Positions 1 through 6,661 of a stretch of DNA of 8,184 nt are shown piece by piece. Location: assembly GCA_003648575.1 (NCBI GenBank), contig QMPN01000131.1:1-8184 (forward strand), read 5' to 3'. The number at the start of each line of letters is the position of its first letter. Within the stretch, counting starts at the first letter, position 1. This DNA comes from Bacteroidota bacterium. Lineage in GTDB: Bacteria; Bacteroidota; Bacteroidia; Bacteroidales; B18-G4. Both the position numbers and the translations under genes were made by a program. The notes under the pieces were generated by a model, which was not told where the DNA came from, did no database searches, and worked only from the letters and a program-made list of their open reading frames with translations.

Positions 1-119
1 AGTAACCAGTAACCAGTAACCAGTAACCAGTAACCAGTAACCAGTAACCAGTAACCAGTAACCAGTAACCAGTAACCAGTAACCAGTAACCAGTAACCAG
101 TAACCAGTAACCAGTATTC
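1..119. repeat. Heptanucleotide tandem array, unit AGTAACC (CCAGTAA)
   Basis: Sixteen perfect head-to-tail copies of AGTAACC plus four more bases fill positions 1-116 without a mismatch. Positions 117-119 (TTC) break the pattern. The array continues off the left edge, so its true length is unknown. It ends three bases before the stop codon of the minus-strand propeller gene, on the 3' side of that gene. No hairpin with a T-run is visible between gene and array. The perfection of the copies, against the degenerate heptad blocks elsewhere in the window, suggests recent expansion or homogenisation. Being at the window edge it could also mark an assembly edge, but related degenerate copies at 3536-3570 argue that the unit is genuine. 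Confidence 0.97.
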
Positions 120-2177
120 CTAATTCTTAATAATCTTCGTTGTATAAGAGCTGTTTTCGGAAATGACCTTCAGGAGATAAATCCCATTTGTAAGCTTGGA
201 AATATCCAACTGCATTGCTCCAGGAGTATCTGATATAATAAGTGGCTGGACTTCTTTCCCGGAAATATCATATAACAAGCTCGAATATCGAATTTCGGAT
301 AGCGGATATCGAATATTAACAACCTCCATTGTCGGGTTAGGATACACAATAACTTCAATATCTCTTTCAGGCTCTGAAAGCCCGGTAATCTGATCCAGCG
401 GCCGCTTCCAAACTCCACCGGCATTTATGCCGGCATACAGGTATCCATCATATACATGGAGTGAAAGTACCGGCGATCCAACAAGTCCCGTACTAACGAT
501 CTCCCAGCTGTTGCCCTGGTCATTGCTGCGATAAATTTCGCCTTCATCGGTACCGGCAAATATGATGTTCTCATGTGCATGAATACAGCGGATATAGCTT
601 TGTGGAGGAATTCCAATTCCGGCGGATGTCCAGGAAGTCCCCTGATTATTGCTTACGAAGATCCCTTCATACCTGCTGCCGGCAAATAATAAATCGCCTG
701 AAAATTCAAGGGCTGTAATATTCAGATCGGGCAATCCTGTATTGACAGATGTCCAGCTTTCCCCCAGGTTGAAAGAAAGGAAAACACCATTGTCGGAAGT
801 TCCTGCAAATATGAAGATTCCATCGGAAGCCAGAGCTCGGATATCGCCTGAGGTAATTCCTGTGTTTGCCCATGACCAGTCGGATCCATAGTTGTTACTT
901 TTAAAAATACCTTCATCCCTGCTCCCTGCAAAAACTGTTTCTCCACACAGGCAGAATGATTGTATCCATGCACTGCTAAGTCCGTTGTTGACTTTGGAGT
1001 ATGTAAATCCGTGGTCGGTGGAACGATAAATGCCCAGCATATCTGTGCCAGCAAAAACCAGGTTCTCCAAAGCAAAAACACTCCGAATCTCAACAGTCCC
1101 TATCGAGGTAGCACGGGCCCATGATGCTCCTTCATTAATGCTTGTGTAAAGTCCGGAGCCGTGGGTGCCGGTGATCAGTGCATTTGAGTTACTTGTCAGG
1201 GAACCGGCTCCTGCGTTGAAGCTGATGCTTCCGGTACACAGCGACCATGTGTTGCCATTGTCGATACTTTTATACATGTTCCCACTGGTAACCCCAACAA
1301 ACAGGGCATTGTCACTTGTTCCTATCGACCAGATTGTAGTTTCGGCCAGTCCTGAACTAACATTAATCCAGTTTTGGCCGGAATCATCTGATCGGTATAC
1401 ACCACTTCCGAATGATGCAGCATAAAGATATCCGTTCTGACTCGTAAACCCCTTTATTGAAGGGAGATTAGGGGAAGTGATCTTTGACCAGCTATTCCCG
1501 TTGTCATTGCTGACAAAAGCACCTGAAGAAAGCGTGCTTGTGAATACTTTTCCCTCAAAACAATAGATGGCCATGATATTGGGTTCCGTCAATCCATTAT
1601 TGATGGCTAACCATGTATCTCCGAAATCTGTAGACCTGAACATCCCTTCCTGATAGGTGCCTGCAAAAATGCTGATGTTATCTGAGGCCAGATAATAGAT
1701 GTATTTGACAGAGAGATTGCTGCTAAGCGATTCCCAGCTGGCTCCTGTATCTGCAGAGCGGTATAAGCCTCCCAAATATGTGCCTGCAAAAATATGATCG
1801 TGACAAACTGTTAATGTCTTCGTATAGGTTCCTTCCAGTTCATTTCCGGAAGGTTCCCAGCTGAGTCCATTATCATTTGTTCTGAAAACATTTTCATCTG
1901 TAGAAACAAATAGATAGTCTCCAAGACTCGTTAAGCATTTAGTATCGCAGCTTTTCAGCCCTTCATTACGAAAGTCCCAGCTGATACCTTCGTCCTCGCT
2001 GGCAAGAACACCACCACCGGTGGCTGCATAAAGCGTAGTATTGTCAGAGTGAATGCTTCTGACATATTTGCCGCCAGGGCCATTGGTTGGTTGCCATTGG
2101 GCAAATAGGCTTGTCGTGAACGACAGTGCGGTGATCCATAACGCAATCCGAAGGATGGGAATACGGATTTTAATCAT
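120..2177 (-). CDS. Secreted Asp-box (BNR-like) beta-propeller protein with type IX secretion tail
   Basis: Encodes a 685-residue protein of unknown specific function, probably exported and surface-attached or released. Residues 1-26 form a signal peptide: basic start MIKIR, a hydrophobic core, and likely cleavage after the Ala of SLFA. The body carries 13 Asp-boxes (S-x-D/N-x-G-x-x-W type) beginning near residues 60, 100, 141, 182, 223, 263, 304, 346, 386, 427, 468, 509 and 551. Their period is 40-42 residues, each with an upstream strand such as LFAGT and a YRS lead-in. A degenerate fourteenth blade ends at VWKRPL (about 589-594). Residues 611-685 match a Por secretion tail: VYPNPT, LYDISGK, then LTNGIYLLKV and a Lys-rich end. 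Such tails direct passage through the type IX system in Bacteroidota. I chose the ATG at 2177, since the signal peptide starts there. An in-frame TTG at 2219 would add 14 residues ahead of it. Asp-box folds occur in sialidases, sortilin and Ycf48-like proteins, but I see no sialidase active-site set. Confidence 0.93.
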   Translation of the reverse strand: MIKIRIPILRIALWITALSFTTSLFAQWQPTNGPGGKYVRSIHSDNTTLYAATGGGVLASEDEGISWDFRNEGLKSCDTKCLTSLGDYLFVSTDENVFRTNDNGLSWEPSGNELEGTYTKTLTVCHDHIFAGTYLGGLYRSADTGASWESLSSNLSVKYIYYLASDNISIFAGTYQEGMFRSTDFGDTWLAINNGLTEPNIMAIYCFEGKVFTSTLSSGAFVSNDNGNSWSKITSPNLPSIKGFTSQNGYLYAASFGSGVYRSDDSGQNWINVSSGLAETTIWSIGTSDNALFVGVTSGNMYKSIDNGNTWSLCTGSISFNAGAGSLTSNSNALITGTHGSGLYTSINEGASWARATSIGTVEIRSVFALENLVFAGTDMLGIYRSTDHGFTYSKVNNGLSSAWIQSFCLCGETVFAGSRDEGIFKSNNYGSDWSWANTGITSGDIRALASDGIFIFAGTSDNGVFLSFNLGESWTSVNTGLPDLNITALEFSGDLLFAGSRYEGIFVSNNQGTSWTSAGIGIPPQSYIRCIHAHENIIFAGTDEGEIYRSNDQGNSWEIVSTGLVGSPVLSLHVYDGYLYAGINAGGVWKRPLDQITGLSEPERDIEVIVYPNPTMEVVNIRYPLSEIRYSSLLYDISGKEVQPLIISDTPGAMQLDISKLTNGIYLLKVISENSSYTTKIIKN
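282..316. repeat. Five-unit heptad block inside the secretion-tail coding sequence
   Basis: Five consecutive seven-base units, consensus CGRATAT on the plus strand, lie wholly within the propeller gene. The first and last units are identical (CGAATAT); the three middle units differ from them at one or two positions. On the coding strand the block gives NIRYPLSEIRYS, where IRY recurs after seven residues (622-624 and 629-631), as expected because three heptads equal 21 bases. It falls in the variable stretch between the YPNP and LYDISGK motifs of the C-terminal domain, and the reading frame is intact on both sides. Confidence 0.85.
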
Positions 2178-2221
2178 TTGTCTGGCTTTTGTACAACTAA
2201 GATAAAAGAAAAATGGCAAAT

Positions 2222-2249
2222 GATACTAGATACTGTATATTTGATACAG
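2222..2249. repeat. Degenerate four-unit heptad block upstream of the propeller gene
   Basis: Four seven-base units. The first two are GATACTA and GATACTG, the third is strongly diverged, and the fourth is GATACAG. Read on the minus strand, two are TAGTATC and CAGTATC, the same unit as the CCAGTAT part of the 6571-6661 array but in the opposite orientation. The block lies 45 bases upstream of the ATG of the minus-strand propeller gene and eight bases beyond the stop codon of the broken gene at 2257-2473. It therefore occupies the space where a promoter or terminator would be expected. Confidence 0.7.
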
Positions 2250-2256
2250 CCAACTG

Positions 2257-2473
2257 CTAACCGCCTACTTCTACCAGATTAAAAAGCTGCTCAATCCTCT
2301 TGCCATCCAGTATCCATACCTGCTGTGTGTATATGCCCAACTGAGGTTTCCCTTTCATGCCGGAACGAAACCAGGGTCGAGATCGTTGATGCCAATGATA
2401 ATCACGGAATCAAGCTTAAATGCATCCCTGGCGAGATTTTTAATGCTTCTACTGTCGAATTGTGATCACGCAT
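2257..2473 (-). pseudogene. Frameshifted remnant of a small gene, family not recognised
   Basis: An ATG at 2473 follows an AAAGGA Shine-Dalgarno-like sequence (2478-2483, four-base spacer), 19 bases after the desaturase stop. Its frame gives only 23 codons (MRDHNSTVEALK..., stop at 2402-2404). A second frame, open from 2465 to a stop at 2355-2357, reads as ordinary protein: SIKNLARDAFKLDS then VIIIGINDLDPG. A third frame, ending at the TAG of 2257-2259, continues with FRSGMKGKPQLGIYTQQ and VWILDGKRIEQLFNLVEVGG. Two single-base losses relative to an ancestor would join the three frames into a product of about 72 residues. The hydrophobic/charged pattern and aromatic-DGK-(R/I) ending vaguely recall the last strands of SnoaL/NTF2-like proteins, but that is a guess. 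Alternatives are sequencing errors in a live gene or decayed sequence of another origin. Confidence 0.5.
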
Positions 2474-2492
2474 AGGTTCCTTTCTTAGTTTC

Positions 2493-3491
2493 TCAGATAG
2501 CTTCTTTGAAACTCACCAGTTTGTGTTTTGTTTCATCCCACAGGCGGTAGCGTACCGAACTAAACGACTTCCAGAAGGTAAGAGGCTCCTTTTGAAAGAT
2601 GGGATTTTCTTTATGGCACTTTTCAAGATAGTAATTGGGAATCTTCGGACCAAGGTGATGAATGTGGTGAAAACCAATATTACCTGTGAAAAATTGCAAT
2701 ATCCTGGGGAGCTTATAGTAGGATGAACCTTCCATGGCCATGGTCTTATAATCCCAGTTTTCGCTGCGTTCCCATATCACATCTTCAAACTGATGCTGTA
2801 CATAAAACATCCACACCCCGGCAATGGAAGCGATCAGCAGAATCGGCACCTGTATGAGCACGAAAGTCCAGAAACCGATAAAATATGAGATGAGAACGAT
2901 CAGAAGGATAAGTGTGAGTGTGGTCAGATGCGTTTGCAAGTGCATCTTGTTGGTTTGATTGGTGCCATGCAAACGGAACAAAAATGTAAAAAGAAAAAAG
3001 GGTACGATCAACAGCAGCATCACTGGATTGCGGTACCAGCGGTAATAGGATTGTTGCTTTGGAGTACTGTCCTTATATTCTTCAACCGTCATAGTCATTA
3101 CATCACCCACCCCGCGTTTGTCGAGGTTTCCCACAGTTTTATGATGTACCTGGTGTTCGTAATGCCAGCGGTGATAAGGAGTAAATACCATCATCCCGGT
3201 AATGATGCCGGTGATCCTGTTTGCCATTTCCGTCTTGAAAAACGATCCATGCCCGCAATCATGGAAGATGATAAATATTCTCACCAGAAAACCGGCAGCA
3301 GGAATAGATAAGGCCAGTGTTAGCCAGTATGATACTTCCATGCTGTAATACATGGCCACCAGCAGGCCAAAGTAAGGGACAAAGGAATTGATCAACTGCC
3401 ACCAGCTTCTCAGCGGACTGGGCTTTAGGTATTGACTGATTATCGTTGTCCAATTCGCCCAATCAGCTGTGTTTGTTTGTTCTTTGTTCAT
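2493..3491 (-). CDS. Membrane fatty acid desaturase (DesA-like, three-histidine-box)
   Basis: A 332-residue integral membrane di-iron desaturase that would insert a cis double bond into membrane-lipid acyl chains, tuning fluidity. All three histidine boxes are present: HDCGH at 77-81, HEHQVHH-type box with H113, H116 and H117 (preceded by H107 and H110), and FHHIHH with H275, H276, H278 and H279. H233 in VQHQFED is a further conserved histidine. Hydrophobic segments at about 36-76 and 155-224 form two hairpin-like pairs, with the boxes on the cytoplasmic side as in the family. The conserved GNIGFHHIHHLGPKIPNYYL run fits the delta-12/omega-6 (DesA) branch better than acyl-ACP or CoA front-end types, but regiospecificity cannot be read from sequence. 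The ATG at 3491 follows an A-rich leader (GAAAAGAACAAC) without a clear Shine-Dalgarno. It is divergent from gcvP across a 211-base gap. The broken gene follows 19 bases after its stop. Confidence 0.93.
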   Translation of the reverse strand: MNKEQTNTADWANWTTIISQYLKPSPLRSWWQLINSFVPYFGLLVAMYYSMEVSYWLTLALSIPAAGFLVRIFIIFHDCGHGSFFKTEMANRITGIITGMMVFTPYHRWHYEHQVHHKTVGNLDKRGVGDVMTMTVEEYKDSTPKQQSYYRWYRNPVMLLLIVPFFLFTFLFRLHGTNQTNKMHLQTHLTTLTLILLIVLISYFIGFWTFVLIQVPILLIASIAGVWMFYVQHQFEDVIWERSENWDYKTMAMEGSSYYKLPRILQFFTGNIGFHHIHHLGPKIPNYYLEKCHKENPIFQKEPLTFWKSFSSVRYRLWDETKHKLVSFKEAI

Positions 3492-3535
3492 GTTGTTCTT
3501 TTCAGACTATAAAGATAAGTTATTTTGGACGATAC

Positions 3536-3570
3536 CCAGTTACCAGTAACTAGTGACCAGCAACCAGTAA
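3536..3570. repeat. Five-unit degenerate CCAGTAA heptad block
   Basis: Five consecutive seven-base units with consensus CYAGYAA. Units starting at 3543 and 3564 are exactly CCAGTAA. Those at 3536 and 3557 differ at one base and that at 3550 at two. This is the unit and the orientation of the perfect array at 1-116, about 3.4 kb away. It sits in the divergent gap between the desaturase and gcvP, 45 bases upstream of the desaturase ATG and about 60 bases before the gcvP promoter box. Confidence 0.88.
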
Positions 3571-3630
3571 TGGCCTGTTAACTTTTTCACAATTAACTAA
3601 CACCTATAATTATTATTACAAGAAGATTAT

Positions 3631-3638
3631 TACTTTTG
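3631..3638 (+). promoter_or_regulatory. Bacteroidota-type -7 promoter box for gcvP
   Basis: TACTTTTG matches the Bacteroidota -7 consensus TAnnTTTG exactly and is followed by C, as is common. It lies in an AT-rich stretch (about 3582-3650), 64 bases before the gcvP ATG. A start of transcription about five to seven bases downstream would give a leader of roughly 58 bases. I see no good -33 TTTG at the expected distance upstream, which lowers confidence. Confidence 0.55.
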
Positions 3639-3650
3639 CGCTTTAATTCA

Positions 3651-3680
3651 GGTGCCGGGTACCGGATGCCGGATCCCGGG
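3651..3680 (+). repeat. GC-rich heptad block with hairpin potential in the gcvP leader
   Basis: Four consecutive seven-base units, consensus GRTNCCG (3651-3678), form a GC-rich island in AT-rich surroundings just after the predicted transcription start. The repeat also has dyad symmetry. CCGGG (3655-3659) can pair with CCCGG (3675-3679), and CCGG (3662-3665) with CCGG (3669-3672). A two-by-two internal mismatch separates the stems and an AUG loop (3666-3668) closes the hairpin. The leader RNA of gcvP could therefore carry a nine-pair hairpin about 23 bases before the start codon. Whether this regulates gcvP or is a by-product of the repeat is unknown. There is no T-run after it, so it is not an ordinary intrinsic terminator. 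Confidence 0.72.
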
Positions 3681-3702
3681 AAATTTAGATATTTGAGATA
3701 AG

Positions 3703-6570
3703 ATGCTAAGTAATAATTTTATTGACAGGCATAACGGCCCCAGGGAAAATGAAATTCCCGGAATGTTGGATACCATCGGTGTAAAAACCCTTGAAGAACT
3801 TATTGCACAAACTGTTCCTGCTTCTATCAGGATGAAGAATGAATTGGATCTTCCTGACGGGATGAATGAGCATGAATATATCAATCACCTGAGGGAGATC
3901 GGTGCTAAGAATAAGCTTTTCAAATCATATATCGGTATGGGTTATTATAACACCATCCTGCCGGGTGTGATCCAGCGGAATATCCTGGAAAATCCGGGCT
4001 GGTATACCTCATACACCCCTTACCAGGCTGAGATATCACAGGGCAGGCTGGAAGCACTGCTGAATTTTCAGACCATGGTGTCTGACCTCACAGCCATGCC
4101 GCTTGCCAATGCATCATTACTTGATGAAGGTACTGCTGCTGCAGAGGCCATGATCATGCTATACAATGCTCGGAGCAGAGCAGCTGCTAAAGCCGGTCTA
4201 AACAAGTTCTTTATTTCCGAAGGCTTGTTTCCCCAGACTAAAGAAGTGGTAAAGGCAAGGGCGCTTCCGCTTGGCATCGAGATCATCACAGGGAATGAAG
4301 ATGGGATTGAATTTGTTGAAGGACTTTTTGGCGCACTGATACAGTATCCTGACCAATTTGGTGAGGTAAAGGATTACCGCTCATTTGTGGAGCAGGCACA
4401 TGAAAAGGAGGTTGCAGTAGCCGTTGCCGCCGACCTACTCAGCCTGGCATTGCTAAGCCCTCCGGGCGAATGGGGTGCTGATGTGGTTGTTGGAACTACA
4501 CAACGCTTTGGGGTTCCCATGGGATATGGTGGACCGCATGCAGCTTACTTCGCTACCCACGAAAAATATAAACGAAATATACCCGGAAGGATCATCGGAC
4601 AATCGGTCGATGCTGAAGGAAACCCGGCCTTGCGTATGGCTCTCCAGACACGTGAACAGCATATTAAACGTGAAAGGGCTACCTCGAATATCTGTACTGC
4701 ACAGGCCCTGCTGGCCATTATGGCAGGAATGTATGGCGCCTACCACGGGCCTGAAGGTTTAAAGGCGATTGCCCGCGACATCAATGATTATACTTGTATC
4801 CTGGGCGGAGTGCTGCAGGAACTTGGTATGGAACTGCATACAAAACAATTCTTCGATACGTTGGTGATCAGCCTGCCGGATGATCTCGACCAGAATGCTG
4901 TGATGGAAGTTGCCGTGCAAAAAGAGATCAACTTCCGCTATTTCGAAGATGGCCGCATCGGCATCAGCCTGGATGAGACCACCTCTGCACAGGATGCACG
5001 AGATATCATTTCAGTGTTTGTTAATCTGCGTGGCTTCGAACCTACCCAAGAGCATGAAGTTGAAGTTTGTGTGCCTCAGTCATTGTGCAGGACCAGCGAG
5101 TTCATGATACATGAGATATTTAATAGCATGCATTCCGAAACGGAGATGATGCGCTATATGAAAAAGCTGGAGAACCGCGACCTGGCCCTCAACAGGACTA
5201 TGATCCCATTGGGCTCTTGCACCATGAAACTCAATGCCGCTGCTGAACTGTTTCCATTGAGCTGGCCGGAATTCGGTGCTTTGCATCCCTTCGTACCCGA
5301 AGATCAGGCAGAAGGATATACTGAACTTATAGAAAACCTGGGAAGTGACCTTTGTGAGATCACCGGGTTTTCTGCCATGTCGTTCCAGCCCAACTCCGGT
5401 GCATCGGGAGAGTATACAGGTTTGCTGGTGATAAAAGCATATCATGAAAGCAGGGGAGAAGGGTATCGGAACATTTGTCTCATCCCTTCATCGGCACATG
5501 GTACCAACCCTGCCAGCTCTGTTATGGCGGGCATGAAGGTTGTGATCGTAAAATGCGATGAGCAGGGAAATATCGATATCGACGACCTAAAAGCCAGGAC
5601 CAAAGAGCATCATGAAAACCTGGCAGCCATCATGATCACCTATCCTTCCACTCATGGCGTGTTTGAAGAATCAGTTCTGGATATCATGGATATCATCCAT
5701 GAACATGGCGGACAGGTATACATGGACGGCGCCAATATGAATGCACAGGTTGGCCTGACAAGTCCCGGATTGATCGGGGCGGATGTCTGCCACTTAAATC
5801 TTCACAAGACTTTTGCCATCCCACATGGCGGTGGTGGCCCCGGCGTTGGACCGATAGGCGTAGCAGAACACCTGGCAGAATTCCTTCCGGGAAGCCCGGT
5901 AGTTGAAACAGGTGGTCAGAATGCCATCGGGGCTGTTGCTGCAGCACCCTTCGGCAGTGCCATGATACTTCCGATCTCATACGGCTACATCAAGTTGCTT
6001 GGCCGTGACGGCCTCAGGATAGCCACCGAAATGGCCATTCTTAATGCCAACTACCTCAAGACCAAGCTGGAGAAGCATTATAAGATCCTGTATACAGGGA
6101 AAAATGGTCGCGTGGCCCATGAGATGATTCTGGATTGCAATCAGTTTCTGAAAACTGCTGATGTGATGGTGGTAGATATCGCCAAGCGTCTGATGGATTT
6201 TGGTTTCCATGCCCCTACAGTAGCATTCCCGGTTATTGGAACATTGATGGTGGAGCCAACGGAAAGCGAACCTCTCTCAGAACTCGACCGTTTCGTCGAA
6301 GCCATGATGGTTATACGTGAAGAGATCCGTCAGGTAGAAGAAGGGAATTGCTCGAAGGAGGACAACATGATCAAACATGCCCCACACACCCTGGCCATGG
6401 TCATGGATGAAGACTGGAAGTTTCCTTATAGCAAAAAAGATGCTGCATTCCCCAACGGAGTACCTGAACGCGATAAGTACTGGCCTGATGTCACACGCAT
6501 CGATGATGCCCAGGGCGACAGAAACCTTATCTGCACCTGCGGAACCCCTGAAGATTACGTTGAGAAATAG
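3703..6570 (+). CDS. gcvP: Glycine dehydrogenase (decarboxylating), glycine cleavage system P-protein
   Basis: A 955-residue PLP enzyme that decarboxylates glycine and passes the remaining aminomethyl group to the lipoyl arm of the H-protein, the first step of the glycine cleavage system feeding one-carbon folate metabolism. It acts in the cytoplasm. The length is that of the single-chain (homodimer) form, with N- and C-terminal aminotransferase-like halves rather than separate GcvPA/GcvPB. Conserved stretches include YTSYTPYQAEISQGR (101-115), LLDEGTAAAEAM (139-150), QRFGVPMGYGGPH, PLGSCTMKLNA, SAHGTNPAS (597-605) and the PLP-lysine site HLNLHKTFAIPHGGGGPG with Lys702. The N-terminus RHNGPRENE aligns with the usual start, supporting the ATG at 3703. 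The Shine-Dalgarno is weak (GAGATAAG region). No gcvT, gcvH or lpd lies next to it. The leader is too short for a glycine riboswitch. Its TAG is followed directly by the heptad array, and it converges on nnr. Confidence 0.98.
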   Translation: MLSNNFIDRHNGPRENEIPGMLDTIGVKTLEELIAQTVPASIRMKNELDLPDGMNEHEYINHLREIGAKNKLFKSYIGMGYYNTILPGVIQRNILENPGWYTSYTPYQAEISQGRLEALLNFQTMVSDLTAMPLANASLLDEGTAAAEAMIMLYNARSRAAAKAGLNKFFISEGLFPQTKEVVKARALPLGIEIITGNEDGIEFVEGLFGALIQYPDQFGEVKDYRSFVEQAHEKEVAVAVAADLLSLALLSPPGEWGADVVVGTTQRFGVPMGYGGPHAAYFATHEKYKRNIPGRIIGQSVDAEGNPALRMALQTREQHIKRERATSNICTAQALLAIMAGMYGAYHGPEGLKAIARDINDYTCILGGVLQELGMELHTKQFFDTLVISLPDDLDQNAVMEVAVQKEINFRYFEDGRIGISLDETTSAQDARDIISVFVNLRGFEPTQEHEVEVCVPQSLCRTSEFMIHEIFNSMHSETEMMRYMKKLENRDLALNRTMIPLGSCTMKLNAAAELFPLSWPEFGALHPFVPEDQAEGYTELIENLGSDLCEITGFSAMSFQPNSGASGEYTGLLVIKAYHESRGEGYRNICLIPSSAHGTNPASSVMAGMKVVIVKCDEQGNIDIDDLKARTKEHHENLAAIMITYPSTHGVFEESVLDIMDIIHEHGGQVYMDGANMNAQVGLTSPGLIGADVCHLNLHKTFAIPHGGGGPGVGPIGVAEHLAEFLPGSPVVETGGQNAIGAVAAAPFGSAMILPISYGYIKLLGRDGLRIATEMAILNANYLKTKLEKHYKILYTGKNGRVAHEMILDCNQFLKTADVMVVDIAKRLMDFGFHAPTVAFPVIGTLMVEPTESEPLSELDRFVEAMMVIREEIRQVEEGNCSKEDNMIKHAPHTLAMVMDEDWKFPYSKKDAAFPNGVPERDKYWPDVTRIDDAQGDRNLICTCGTPEDYVEK

Positions 6571-6661
6571 TGTTGAGTGTTGAGGGTTGGGTGTTGAGTT
6601 AGTATCCAGTATCCCGTATCCAATATCCAGTATCTAGTATCCAGTATCCAGCACCTAGTGT
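6571..6661. repeat. Compound heptad array filling the gcvP-nnr convergent gap
   Basis: Thirteen uninterrupted seven-base units begin at the base after the gcvP stop codon. Units 1-4 (6571-6598) are TGTTGAG, three of them exact. Units 5-13 (6599-6661) are CCAGTAT variants, three exact and the rest with one or two changes. The unit sequence changes while the seven-base register is kept. The last unit, CTAGTGT, contains the stop codon of nnr (CTA at 6655-6657 on the plus strand). The 84 bases between the two stop codons hold nothing else, with no inverted repeat plus T-run that would serve as a bidirectional terminator. Confidence 0.93.

Noticed and set aside
1..119. CRISPR array or origin iterons
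   Set aside because: Units are seven bases with no spacers, and there is no replication initiator gene or cas gene in the window.
2178..2219. Extended start (TTG at 2219) for the propeller gene, adding 14 residues
   Set aside because: The signal peptide begins naturally at the ATG of 2177; the extension would put a non-signal segment in front of it and needs a rarer start codon.
2307..2320. CCAGTATCC inside the broken gene as another heptad copy
   Set aside because: Only about one and a half units, and the bases are explained by the codons for VWILDG; no tandem period.
3510..3517. Possible -7 box (TATCTTTA) for the desaturase on the minus strand
   Set aside because: One mismatch to TAnnTTTG at the G, no -33 element seen, and it would leave a leader of only about 13 bases; too weak to list.
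3492..3702. Glycine riboswitch upstream of gcvP
   Set aside because: The leader after the predicted promoter is about 58 bases, too short for an aptamer of this class, and no recognisable aptamer core is seen in the gap.
6571..6654. Bidirectional intrinsic terminator between gcvP and nnr
   Set aside because: No inverted repeat with flanking T-runs; the whole gap is direct heptad repeat.
6555..6654. Minus-strand reading frame through the array giving YWILDTGYWILD-like peptide
   Set aside because: It is translation of the heptad array in a shadow frame and extends into nnr in the wrong frame; not a gene.
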